Shown one piece after another: positions 1-7,745 of a DNA stretch of 18,845 nucleotides. The position numbers were made by a program, and so were the translations under genes. The stretch is taken from positions 1-18,845 of the forward strand of contig CABUPE010000039.1 in assembly GCA_902493515.1 (NCBI GenBank), read 5' to 3'. Position 1 is the stretch's first letter, and each line of letters opens with the position of its first letter. A model generated the notes under the pieces. That model worked only from the letters and a program-made list of their open reading frames with translations. It ran no database searches and was not told the origin of the DNA. The stretch comes from an uncultured Collinsella sp. GTDB lineage: Bacteria; Actinomycetota; Coriobacteriia; Coriobacteriales; Coriobacteriaceae.

Positions 1-18
1 CGTAGCGGGTGGTTTAAA

Positions 19-39
19 GCTGGCCGCTGCGCGGCCAGC
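19..39 (-). terminator. Second hairpin downstream of ftsZ, possible backup terminator
   Basis: A perfect 9-bp inverted repeat (19-27 with 31-39, arm GCTGGCCGC, 3-nt loop) lies 15 nt beyond the T-tract of the ftsZ terminator. On the minus strand it is followed only by TTTAAA, so the U-tract is weak. It could be a backup terminator for the dcw transcript, or it could belong to a neighbouring gene outside the window. The stem is seen directly; the terminator role is inference. Confidence 0.4.
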
Positions 40-53
40 AGACTAAAGTCTTG

Positions 54-85
54 AATAAAAAGGGCGCGTCCATACGGACACGCCC
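54..85 (-). terminator. Rho-independent terminator of ftsZ / dcw operon
   Basis: Read on the minus strand, a 10-bp stem (85-76 with 71-62) with a GTAT loop is fully paired, with one G-U wobble, and is followed directly by TTTTT then ATT (61-54). It begins 26 nt after the ftsZ stop codon. The wobble pairs only in the minus-strand RNA; the plus-strand version has a C-A mismatch. This fixes the direction and marks the end of the dcw operon. Confidence 0.88.
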
Positions 86-111
86 CTGTGCACAACAATG
101 CAAAGAACGAC

Positions 112-1266
112 TTAGAAGCTACCGCGCTTCAGGAAGTCGGGAAGCTCGAACTGATCGTTGCCGAAGTTAGGAAGCTCGGTGCCACCGACGTTGCGGGTCG
201 GAGCGGCCTGAGCCGGGCTCGTGGCAGGAGCGGTGCGCTGCGGCTCAGCGGAGGCAGCGGCCTTGCTCTGAGACTGCTGAGCAGCAAAGAGCTCGTCCTG
301 ACGGTTGACGTTGGAGTCGGAGAAGCCCGTAGCGATGACGGTGATACGCACCTGATCGCCCAGGGACTCGTCGACAACGGTACCGAAGATGATGTTGGCC
401 TCGGGGTCGACGGCATTGGCGACAACGTCGGCGGCGTCGCTGATCTCCTGGATGCCCAGGTCCTTGGAACCGGCGATGGAGAGCAGCACGCGCGTGGCGC
501 CATCGATGGAACTCTCGAGCAGCGGGCTGGAGATGGCCTGCTGGGCAGCATCGACGGCACGGGTGTCCCCAGAAGAGGTACCGATACCCATCATGGCGGT
601 ACCGGCCTGCTTCATGATGGTCTTAACATCGGCGAAGTCCAGGTTGATGATACCGGGGACGGTGATGAGGTCGGTGATGCCCTGGGTGCCCTGGGAAAGG
701 ACGCCATCGGCAATCGCGAAGGCCTCGAGCATGGTGGTCTTCTTCTCGGCGATGTCGAGCAGCTTATCGTTAGGGATGACGATCATGGTGTCGACGCAAT
801 CGGAGAGGGTCTTAATGCCCTCCTCGGCGCTCTTCTTGCGCTTGCGGCCCTCGAAGGTGAAGGGCTTGGTCACGACGGCGACGGTCAGCGCACCGACCTC
901 GTTCATCGCGATATCGGCAACGATGGGAGCAGCGCCGGTACCGGTGCCACCGCCCTCGCCGCAGGTGATGAACACCATGTCGGCGCCAGCGAGCGCCTCG
1001 GCAATGTCGTCGCGGGACTCATCGGCAGCCTTGCGGCCAACCTCGGGGTTGGCGCCGGCGCCCAGGCCGCGGGTAAGGTCGGTGCCGATGTGCACCTTGA
1101 TATCGGCATCAGAGATCGCGAGTGCCTGAGCATCGGTGTTGATGGCAACAAACTCGACGCCGCGGATGCCCTCTTCGATCATTCGATTGACCGCGTTGGT
1201 ACCGCCGCCGCCGACGCCGACCACCTTAATGACGGCAAGGTAGTTGTTGATCTCTGTCTCGTGCAT
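112..1266 (-). CDS. ftsZ: Cell division protein FtsZ
   Basis: FtsZ is the tubulin-like GTPase that polymerises into the Z ring at mid-cell. With the start at 1266 it is 384 aa, a normal length. The tubulin signature GGGTGTG lies at residues 105-111, the T7 catalytic loop NLDFADV (Asp210, Asp213) follows, and after an Ala/Gln/Pro-rich linker (about 315-360) the C-terminal peptide ELPDFLKR matches the conserved tail that binds membrane tethers such as SepF or FtsA. The start at 1266 is chosen over the in-frame ATG at 1296 because a GGAGGA Shine-Dalgarno sits 5 nt upstream of it and the protein then begins in the usual place. The residues before the signature read TCGE, where many bacteria have TAG. 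It is the last gene of the operon, preceded by a 199-bp AT-rich gap that probably carries its own promoter, and followed by a terminator. No ftsA is present. Confidence 0.98.
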   Translation of the reverse strand: MHETEINNYLAVIKVVGVGGGGTNAVNRMIEEGIRGVEFVAINTDAQALAISDADIKVHIGTDLTRGLGAGANPEVGRKAADESRDDIAEALAGADMVFITCGEGGGTGTGAAPIVADIAMNEVGALTVAVVTKPFTFEGRKRKKSAEEGIKTLSDCVDTMIVIPNDKLLDIAEKKTTMLEAFAIADGVLSQGTQGITDLITVPGIINLDFADVKTIMKQAGTAMMGIGTSSGDTRAVDAAQQAISSPLLESSIDGATRVLLSIAGSKDLGIQEISDAADVVANAVDPEANIIFGTVVDESLGDQVRITVIATGFSDSNVNRQDELFAAQQSQSKAAASAEPQRTAPATSPAQAAPTRNVGGTELPNFGNDQFELPDFLKRGSF

Positions 1267-1465
1267 GTCGGTCCTCCGAACAAAGGTTATAGCCATAGCA
1301 TGGGTCGACCCCTGCGCACATTAACCTTCAGGTTGAAAGTAAATGCAAAGGTAAACCGTATTATGTTTGCACATTATGAACGTATCAGTCAAATAATTGA
1401 CCGTGAAAACCAAACAAACCAGATAAACGGCGTGGTATGGCCCCTCAACAAAGTAACAACCAGCG
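1267..1465 (-). promoter_or_regulatory. AT-rich ftsQ-ftsZ intergenic region, probable ftsZ promoter region
   Basis: This 199-bp gap is clearly richer in A and T than the flanking genes and separates ftsZ from the tightly packed operon. On the minus strand it holds a TTGACT hexamer (1387-1392), two CATAAT hexamers 13 bp apart (1373-1378 and 1360-1365), a GTCAA-TTAT-TTGAC dyad (1388-1401) and a TTAACC/GGTTGA dyad (1321-1336). TTGACT to the second CATAAT is 21 bp, too long for a standard sigma70 promoter, so I cannot name exact promoter hexamers. That ftsZ has a dedicated promoter here is inference from spacing and composition. Confidence 0.4.
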
Positions 1466-2722
1466 CTACGAGGTCGGAGCATTCCTAAATGTGTAGTTGC
1501 CCGGAGAGCGCACATTGATATACGTTACGCCCTCTACCTGCGAAAGCAGCTTGGTGACTACGCGTTCTTTCTTGGCGATATCGTTCGAATCGCCCAGCGA
1601 CACCTCAATGCCGTTATTGAGGTTTGCCGAGATGGCTTCGACCGAAGGCGTGGAAATATCCTTGACTTGTCCCAAGAACTCGCTCGAAAAACCACGCACA
1701 TAATCCAGGCCGGCCTTAACGGCTTTGGAGTTCACCGCCTGGCCGGAAACCGGAGCGACATCCGCCGAGACATCAGTCAACAGCACCGCGCCATAATGCT
1801 TAGCGAGCGCCAGCGCGGCATCGATTCCGGTCAAGGTATTTGAGCCCTGCCCTGTCGTGATGACGTTGCCCTGGTCGTCCACTTCGACCGACGTCGACAG
1901 TGGGGCGATCCAGGTGTCATCATCCCCGATGGCCCAGGCAAGGTCATCGGAGCTGATATAGGCAATTGCGATGACCTTGCGCTCCATAGGCGTAATGATG
2001 AGCGTATGCGGGAACTGACGCTGGACATCCACGCCCGAGACCCACGGGTTCTGCTTGAGATCCTCGGTAATCTGGTCGGGATCGACGTTAAAAAGCGACG
2101 TTCCCTCGGGCAAATCGATCAGCTGGATAGCATCGTGCTTCGTCACATGCTCGCTGCCTTGAATCTGAATATCAGTGGCGGTAAACAATCCAGAGTTAAT
2201 CACCACGATGGCAACGACGACGAGCACGGCCAAGACGGCCAGAACGCCGCCCACGATTTTGCCTTTGCCTGTAACGACAGAAGCGGCGTCTGATGTTTTA
2301 TTTACCATCGCCCCAAGTGAAGACAACGGGTTGACGCTTTTTTTACCTGAAGGCTTCTTGACGGTAACCGGGACCGATGTCAGCGAGCGCGGTTTCGATG
2401 CGCCCAGCGTGCGACCTGGACGCGGCGCTTTAGTTCCCGTCGAGGGCTTAGGAGTTGCCATGGGACGGGCAGGTTTGGCGCCCATAACAGGCTTTGACGT
2501 CACCGAGGGACGCGAGGACTTTTTTGCGGCCGGACGATTACCGAGCTGCGAGCCGACGACCGGACGACTGGTCTGTCGAGCATGCCCGACAGACTTAGAA
2601 TGCGCGACGGTATTGCGTTGAGGTTTGGCAGGCGCGCCGGAACGCCCTCCGGCGCGGCGGAAGGTGGGTTTCGATGCTCTAGAAGCCGAGGAATTTAACT
2701 TCCGGTCTGAGCTCGATGCCAT
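1466..2722 (-). CDS. ftsQ: Cell division protein FtsQ/DivIB with long basic N-terminal tail
   Basis: FtsQ/DivIB is a bitopic membrane protein that links early and late divisome proteins and partners FtsL/FtsB-type proteins. The 418-aa product has a Lys/Arg/Pro/Ser-rich, probably disordered cytoplasmic tail (about 1-150) with repeated KP/RP dipeptides. One transmembrane helix follows (about 156-176, VGGVLAVLAVLVVVAIVVI). Next come a POTRA-like domain (about 183-251, with PWVSGVDVQRQFPHTLII near its end) and an FtsQ beta domain reaching the C terminus. The tail makes it longer than most FtsQ proteins. The ATG at 2722 lies inside the end of murB (44-bp overlap) and is preceded by a purine-rich AAGGTGAGGGAGG, supporting this start and coupling to murB. 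Family assignment rests on architecture and position just before ftsZ. Confidence 0.9.
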   Translation of the reverse strand: MASSSDRKLNSSASRASKPTFRRAGGRSGAPAKPQRNTVAHSKSVGHARQTSRPVVGSQLGNRPAAKKSSRPSVTSKPVMGAKPARPMATPKPSTGTKAPRPGRTLGASKPRSLTSVPVTVKKPSGKKSVNPLSSLGAMVNKTSDAASVVTGKGKIVGGVLAVLAVLVVVAIVVINSGLFTATDIQIQGSEHVTKHDAIQLIDLPEGTSLFNVDPDQITEDLKQNPWVSGVDVQRQFPHTLIITPMERKVIAIAYISSDDLAWAIGDDDTWIAPLSTSVEVDDQGNVITTGQGSNTLTGIDAALALAKHYGAVLLTDVSADVAPVSGQAVNSKAVKAGLDYVRGFSSEFLGQVKDISTPSVEAISANLNNGIEVSLGDSNDIAKKERVVTKLLSQVEGVTYINVRSPGNYTFRNAPTS

Positions 2723-3590
2723 ACGCCTCCCTCACCTTTCCGTGCACATGTCTGATAACCGCGGCAACGTCATCGGCCGAGGCAGTTCCGTTATTAACGA
2801 TAAAATTAGCGTGAACGGGCGAAACTTCCGCGCCGCCAATTGAAAAACCCTTTAATCCACAATCCTCGATAAGCTTGCCCACACTCGCATCGGGCGGATT
2901 GCGAAAGACCGACCCGCAGGATGCGCGACCCATGGGCTGCGTACGCTTGCGCCTCGTCAGGTACCGCTCCATGCGCTCGCGAATGTCGGCCTTGGGCGCC
3001 GGTTTAAGCTTGAGCACGCACTCGAGGATGATCTCATTGCGGGGAAGGCTACATTCGCGGTAGCCCCAAGTGATCTCGGACCCCGCATAATGCTTGATAC
3101 CGGATGCCGGGTCAAACGTTACGACATCCTCAACCAGCGAGCCAATCCACTCGGTCCGTGTGCCGGCATTCATAGATATCGCACCGCCGACCGAACCAGG
3201 GATGCCAACGGCAAACTCAAGGCCCGAGAGGCTACGCGACAGGGCATCGTTGACCAGGCGCGCAAACATCACGCCCGCACCGACCGTCAGCGTACAACCG
3301 TCATCGGCAACAACCGTGCGCTGAAACTCACGTCCGAGCGAAATGACGGCGCCGCGATAACCGCCATCGGCAACCAGCAGATTGGAGCCCTTGCCGATGA
3401 TGACCCACGGCACCTGCTCGCGATCGAGCACCGCCACGGCGCGGCGAAGGGCATGATAGCTATGGCACGTCACAAAGAGGTCGGCCTTGCCGCCGATACG
3501 ATAGCTCGTATGACGCGCAAGGCGCTCGTCCTCGATCACATCCGTGTCGATCATGCCCGAAAGCGCCATGACGGCGTTAAACAGACCCAT
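2679..3590 (-). CDS. murB: UDP-N-acetylenolpyruvoylglucosamine reductase MurB
   Basis: MurB is the cytoplasmic FAD enzyme that uses NADPH to reduce UDP-GlcNAc-enolpyruvate to UDP-MurNAc, the second committed step of peptidoglycan precursor synthesis. The 303-aa protein has the FAD-binding motifs YRIGGKADL (30-38) and GKGSNLLVADGGYRG (66-80), then GLEFAVGIPGSVGGAISMNAG (123-143). It also has CGSVFRNPP with the proton-donor Ser (about 227) and a late Glu in RPEVKFLGF (about 297). Length and motifs fit the shorter type II MurB enzymes. It starts 5 nt after the murC stop and lacks a clear Shine-Dalgarno, so translation is probably coupled to murC; Met8 and Met13 are less likely alternative starts. 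Its end overlaps ftsQ. Placement between murC and ftsQ is common in Gram-positive dcw clusters. Confidence 0.96.
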   Translation of the reverse strand: MGLFNAVMALSGMIDTDVIEDERLARHTSYRIGGKADLFVTCHSYHALRRAVAVLDREQVPWVIIGKGSNLLVADGGYRGAVISLGREFQRTVVADDGCTLTVGAGVMFARLVNDALSRSLSGLEFAVGIPGSVGGAISMNAGTRTEWIGSLVEDVVTFDPASGIKHYAGSEITWGYRECSLPRNEIILECVLKLKPAPKADIRERMERYLTRRKRTQPMGRASCGSVFRNPPDASVGKLIEDCGLKGFSIGGAEVSPVHANFIVNNGTASADDVAAVIRHVHGKVREAYGIELRPEVKFLGF

Positions 3591-3595
3591 TAGAC

Positions 3596-5014
3596 TTAAG
3601 CGTCTTTCTTGGCAGTCAGATACTCAATGAACTCGGGACCGACGGTCGTAACGTCACCGGCACCCATGGTGAGCAGCAGGTCGCCCTCGCCCACCATCTG
3701 CTCGAGCTCCTGATTGAGCTCAAGACGGCTGGAGCAGTACACGACCTCCTTGCCAGGATGCTTGGCGCGCACGGTATCGGCGAGCATCTTAGAGGTGACA
3801 CCCGGAATGGGCATCTCGCCAGCCGAGAACACATCAATCAGCAGCAGTTTATCGGCATTGGCAAATGCATCGGCAAAGTCGTCGCACAGGGCCTGCAGGC
3901 GCGAATAGCGGTGCGGCTGGAACACGACGTCGACGTGCTTGTAGCCCAGCGACGAAGCAGCAGCAAGCGTCGCCTTGATCTCGGTGGGGTGATGGCCGTA
4001 ATCATCGACCACGGTGATGCCATCGATATCGCCCACGTGGGTAAAGCGACGACGGACGCCCTCAAAGCTCGAGAGCGCCTTGGCGGCGGCGTCAATGTCA
4101 AGGCCCAGGACATGTGCGACGGTGAGCACCGCCGTGGCGTTGAGCATGTTGTGGCGACCGGGATTGCTCTTGATCTCCACAGCATGCTCAGTGCCGTCCT
4201 CAAAGCGAACGATAAAGTCACTCTGGATGCCCTTGACATCCGGGTGCATGCAGACGATGTCGTTGCTCTCGGCAAAGCCGTAGGAAAGCACGTGACGGCC
4301 CGTCGACTTGGCGAGCTCGACCAGATGCGGGTCCTCGCCGCAGACGATGACAGTGCCGTCCTCGCCCACCAGGCTCATGAATTTGGCGAAAGTCGCCTCG
4401 ATCTCCTCGATACCCGAGTAGTGATCGAGGTGGTCGGCCTCGACGTTGGTCACAATGACAACGTTGGGGTTCAGGAACAGGAAGGAGCTGTCGGACTCGT
4501 CGGCCTCGGCGACAAAGTAGTCGCCCGAGCCGTTCTTGCCGTTCGTGTCATAGCCCTCGACGATGCCACCGATCAAGAAGCTCGGATCCAGACCCATGCG
4601 GTCGAGCATGGTGGCGCACATCGAAGACGTGGTGGTCTTGCCATGCGTGCCGGCAACAGCGACAGTCGTGTAGCCGTGGCCCAAAGCAGAGAGCATCTTG
4701 GCACGGGGCCACACGGGAATGCCCAACTCGCGAGCGCGCACGAGCTCAGGGTTGGACTCCGGAATAGCGGTGGAGACAACAACCACGTCGGGCTTGACCT
4801 CGTCGATCGTGGCGGCCTCATGGCCCACATGCACCTTCACACCAGCGCGGGTAAGCTGGCGGATATAACGTGACGTCTTAAGGTCGGAGCCGGTAACGGC
4901 ATAACCGCGCTCGTGCAGAACGAGGGCGATGCCGCTCATGCCGGCGCCGCCGATACCGATAAAGTGGGCGCTCTTAAACTCGGGCGCGGAGGTTGCAGTC
5001 TGGGAATCAGCCAT
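3596..5014 (-). CDS. murC: UDP-N-acetylmuramate--L-alanine ligase MurC
   Basis: MurC adds L-alanine to UDP-MurNAc with ATP, the first peptide-stem step, in the cytoplasm. The 472-aa protein has the N-terminal nucleotide-sugar Rossmann motif GIGGAGMSGIA (about 20-30), the Mur ligase P-loop GTHGKTTT (about 122-129), the central EADESDSSF and TNVEADHLDHY segments, and a C-terminal ligase domain with DDYGHHPTEI and FQPHRYSR typical of MurC. The ATG at 5014 is preferred to the in-frame GTG at 5041 because AAGGAGT lies about 10 nt upstream of it and inside the longer frame. A 97-bp gap separates it from murG, the third-longest gap in the operon, with no promoter I can name. murB follows after 5 nt. 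Confidence 0.97.
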   Translation of the reverse strand: MADSQTATSAPEFKSAHFIGIGGAGMSGIALVLHERGYAVTGSDLKTSRYIRQLTRAGVKVHVGHEAATIDEVKPDVVVVSTAIPESNPELVRARELGIPVWPRAKMLSALGHGYTTVAVAGTHGKTTTSSMCATMLDRMGLDPSFLIGGIVEGYDTNGKNGSGDYFVAEADESDSSFLFLNPNVVIVTNVEADHLDHYSGIEEIEATFAKFMSLVGEDGTVIVCGEDPHLVELAKSTGRHVLSYGFAESNDIVCMHPDVKGIQSDFIVRFEDGTEHAVEIKSNPGRHNMLNATAVLTVAHVLGLDIDAAAKALSSFEGVRRRFTHVGDIDGITVVDDYGHHPTEIKATLAAASSLGYKHVDVVFQPHRYSRLQALCDDFADAFANADKLLLIDVFSAGEMPIPGVTSKMLADTVRAKHPGKEVVYCSSRLELNQELEQMVGEGDLLLTMGAGDVTTVGPEFIEYLTAKKDA

Positions 5015-5111
5015 GTGCTCGTGTACTCCTTGCGTAAACACTGCCTGTAACCCGTTAACTGTACCGCACCTACCGCATCAGCGCGAGGACGACCGACGAT
5101 ATCCCGTCTAA

Positions 5112-6227
5112 CTAACGCAAACCCTCTACCGCATCGGCCAGAAGAGCGGCGGCCCTATCCTGAGCCAGACCACGCGCCGCCTGACGCATGGCCTCGCGCG
5201 CCGCCGCATCATCGACCAGGTGCAGCAGCTCATCGGCAAAGGCAGAACCGTCGATATCGGCATCGGCGCAGAGCACGCCGGCCCCGGCGTCGACCAGATA
5301 ACGAGCATTGGTGGTTTGGTGGTCGGCCGTCGCATGTGGATACGGCACGAGCACCGAAGGCACGGCGAGCGCAGCAATCTCGGCCACGCTCGATGCGCCC
5401 GAACGCGAGAGCACCAAATCGGCAGCAGCCAGCATATCGCCCATGTTGTCGATGTAGGGCAGGACGCGGTAACGCTTCGCCTCCTCGGGCGTCAGCGCCA
5501 AAGCGCGCTCGGTCTCCTCAAAGCCGTCGGCACCCGTCGAATGCAACACATAGAGGTTCTTGCGCGAAAGCAGCTCGTTTTTGAGCGAAACCACGCGCTC
5601 GTTGAGGTGCTGGGCGCCAAGTGAACCGCCAAAGACGAGCAGCAGCGTAGCGTCCTCGGGAACGCCAAGTGCTTTGCGGCCGCGAGCGCGATCGCCCTCG
5701 ATCACCGAGCGACGTACGGGGTTGCCGGTCATGAGCACGTGGCCAGGGTCACCTTCGCGCTCAAAGACCGAACGCGCTGCCGGCACCGAGATGCACACGC
5801 GGGCGGCGTGGGAGTTCATCATCTTGTTGGCCAGGCCCGGAACAGAGTTCTGCTCATGCAGCAGATACGGAACGCCCGCGCCCTTGCACCATCCCAGCAG
5901 CGGAACCTCGACATAGGCTCCGAAACCGATGGCAGCGTCGGGCTTGCCGACCTTTGAGAAATGACCAGCGAGCGCACGCTTGGCCTTGTTGACACGCCAC
6001 AGCGAGGTCAGCGCCGTCCAAGGACGGGAGCGGTCGAAGCCAGTGACCGTAATGGGCACAAAATCAAACCCAGCCTCGGGGACCAGACGACCCTCGAGCT
6101 TGCGCGACTGGCCCACGAACACAACGTGGTGGCCACGATCACGCAGCTCTTCGGCCAAGGCGAGCGCGGGGTTGATGTGTCCTGCCGTGCCGCCGGCTGC
6201 AATAGCAACGGTCATCTTATCGGTCAT
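5112..6227 (-). CDS. murG: Lipid II synthase MurG (UDP-GlcNAc transferase)
   Basis: MurG is the peripheral membrane glycosyltransferase (GT28) that transfers GlcNAc from UDP-GlcNAc to lipid I, giving lipid II on the inner face of the membrane. The 371-aa protein has the N-terminal glycine loop GGTAGHINPA (12-21), the acceptor-side motifs GFGAYVEVPLLG and LLHEQNSVPGLANK, and the donor-side motifs GGSLGAQ, SRSGASSVAEI and PYPHATADHQ. The start at 6227 is chosen because AAGGG sits 6 nt upstream; the upstream GTG at 6245 and downstream ATG at 6215 lack this. The start overlaps the end of ftsW by 11 bp, which suggests coupled translation of the flippase/polymerase-associated and lipid II-making steps. 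Confidence 0.96.
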   Translation of the reverse strand: MTDKMTVAIAAGGTAGHINPALALAEELRDRGHHVVFVGQSRKLEGRLVPEAGFDFVPITVTGFDRSRPWTALTSLWRVNKAKRALAGHFSKVGKPDAAIGFGAYVEVPLLGWCKGAGVPYLLHEQNSVPGLANKMMNSHAARVCISVPAARSVFEREGDPGHVLMTGNPVRRSVIEGDRARGRKALGVPEDATLLLVFGGSLGAQHLNERVVSLKNELLSRKNLYVLHSTGADGFEETERALALTPEEAKRYRVLPYIDNMGDMLAAADLVLSRSGASSVAEIAALAVPSVLVPYPHATADHQTTNARYLVDAGAGVLCADADIDGSAFADELLHLVDDAAAREAMRQAARGLAQDRAAALLADAVEGLR

Positions 6228-7737
6228 GGTAGTCCCTTCGTACACGCGGTCCTTGGTCGTCGGTGCGCAGACGCGCCGACGGGTCCGAGTTCAAATCGAT
6301 TCGATTATATCCGCCGCCCGCGTTGCGAGGGCTGGGGCGCTGAGGACGACCTTGCGGCGCCGTTCGCTGACGCGGGCGGACTGCCGGCTCGGTCGCAGAG
6401 CCATCCAGGACGGTAAAACCGTTACGCGAAGACCGCTCGCCGCGCACGTGGGGCACGCCAGCGGTACTCTCATCCATAACGGCAAAGCTCTCGCGGCGAC
6501 GGTCGTACTCATCGCGACGGGCGCTCTCGTACGAAACGCGCAGGATCAATCCGGCAAGCATAAGCGACACAATAATCGACGAACCGCCGTAGCTAATAAA
6601 CGGCAACGGTTTGCCCGTCATGGGAAACACGTTGAGGATGCCCAACGCGTTAATCAAAAACTGCACCGCGAGAATGACCGCGGAGCCAGACGCCATAAGC
6701 GCGCCCCGACGATCGGTCGCCTGCTCGGCAATGCGAAACGCCGAATAGATCAGCATCGCAAACACCAAGAAGAACAGCACGGTTCCGACAAAACCGACTT
6801 CCTCGCCAATGATGGCCAGGATGTAGTCATTGTGCGCCTCGGGCAGATACGAGTACTTCATGGTTGAGTTGCCGATGCCACGGCCGAACAGACCGCCCGA
6901 GGCAAAGGCCATGATGGCAAGCGTGGCCTGATAGCCGTCACCATACTCGTCGGCCCAAGGGTTCAAGGCAACCTGAATACGCACCATACGGTACGGCTCT
7001 GCAACAAGCGCAATCACAATCACGAGAATGCCGAAGATTAGCACGCCGATGATAAATCTGGGGTCGAGACCCGCAAACAACGCCATGCACATGAGGGTCA
7101 ACAGGATGATCAGGACAGTACCGAAATCGGGCTGGATAAAGATCAGAAAGAGCGAAATGCCCAAGTAGATGCCCATCTTACGAAGGAATTCGTTGATGTT
7201 GCCACCGGGCGAAAAGAAACGATCAAGCATGATGGCCGAATACGCAATGGCAAATGGCTTTAAAAACTCGGAAGGCTGGAACTGAATGCCGGCAATGTTG
7301 AGCCAGCGCGTGGCGCCACGGCTGCCGCTGCCCACCAAGAACACCAGAAACAGTAGCCCTATCATGCCTATGAGGAAGATCCTGAGCACGTCTTCCCCAA
7401 ACCAACTGTCCGGCAAGATGCGCACGATGGCAACCATAGCCAGCACGCCAACTCCGGCAAACGCGGCTTGTCGAAACAGAAAAAACGTCGCCGAGCCATT
7501 CTCGTGCAGCGCCTCGACCGAAGACGCCGAGTACACCATCAGCAGGCCAAAGCACACCAAGGTAAACAGGCAGGCCATGAATATCAAACGGGGGCGCATG
7601 ATACGGGCGGGAACGCCGGCAATATAGCGTTCGCTAAACGTCTGCCCGCCGCGACCGGAACGCGGTGTGCTGCGCCGCGAGGAAGCACGGTCCGAGTCGG
7701 GCCTCCTCATACCTTGTCGGGGGCTCTCCTCTCTCAC
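6217..7737 (-). CDS. ftsW: Septal peptidoglycan glycosyltransferase FtsW (SEDS family)
   Basis: FtsW is the polytopic SEDS glycosyltransferase that polymerises lipid II at the septum with its partner class B PBP. The 506-aa product has a basic cytoplasmic N-terminal tail (1-50), then about ten membrane segments (about 50-405). SEDS motifs are present: GATRWLNIAGIQFQPSEFLK, QPDFGT (202-207), PEAHNDYI with the catalytic-type Asp304, and GKPLPFISYGGSS (375-387). A disordered Arg/Pro-rich tail of about 100 aa (405-506) follows. The start is the GTG at 7737, 8 nt after the murD stop, with GGGG 5 nt upstream; the ATG at 7710 is less well placed. The division-operon context favours FtsW over RodA. 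Confidence 0.95.
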   Translation of the reverse strand: MREESPRQGMRRPDSDRASSRRSTPRSGRGGQTFSERYIAGVPARIMRPRLIFMACLFTLVCFGLLMVYSASSVEALHENGSATFFLFRQAAFAGVGVLAMVAIVRILPDSWFGEDVLRIFLIGMIGLLFLVFLVGSGSRGATRWLNIAGIQFQPSEFLKPFAIAYSAIMLDRFFSPGGNINEFLRKMGIYLGISLFLIFIQPDFGTVLIILLTLMCMALFAGLDPRFIIGVLIFGILVIVIALVAEPYRMVRIQVALNPWADEYGDGYQATLAIMAFASGGLFGRGIGNSTMKYSYLPEAHNDYILAIIGEEVGFVGTVLFFLVFAMLIYSAFRIAEQATDRRGALMASGSAVILAVQFLINALGILNVFPMTGKPLPFISYGGSSIIVSLMLAGLILRVSYESARRDEYDRRRESFAVMDESTAGVPHVRGERSSRNGFTVLDGSATEPAVRPRQRTAPQGRPQRPSPRNAGGGYNRIDLNSDPSARLRTDDQGPRVRRDYHDR

Positions 7738-7745
7738 CGCAACCC

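Noticed and set aside
1267..1296. Ten-residue N-terminal extension of FtsZ from the ATG at 1296
   Set aside because: The GGAGGA ribosome site lies inside this extension and is placed 5 nt before the ATG at 1266.
1388..1401. FNR/CRP-type site GTCAA-N4-TTGAC upstream of ftsZ
   Set aside because: The half-sites are in the reverse order to the TTGAT-N4-ATCAA arrangement of FNR boxes, so only a generic dyad is supported.
88..1488. 466-aa open frame on the plus strand opposite ftsZ
   Set aside because: Complementary to ftsZ, Gly/Asp/His-rich, no motif and no ribosome site; it also runs through the ftsZ terminator.
1321..1515. 64-aa minus-strand frame between ftsQ and ftsZ
   Set aside because: It overlaps the end of ftsQ in another frame, has no good ribosome site, and covers the AT-rich regulatory gap.
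3758..4873. 371-aa open frame on the plus strand opposite murC
   Set aside because: Antisense shadow of murC with no recognisable protein features.
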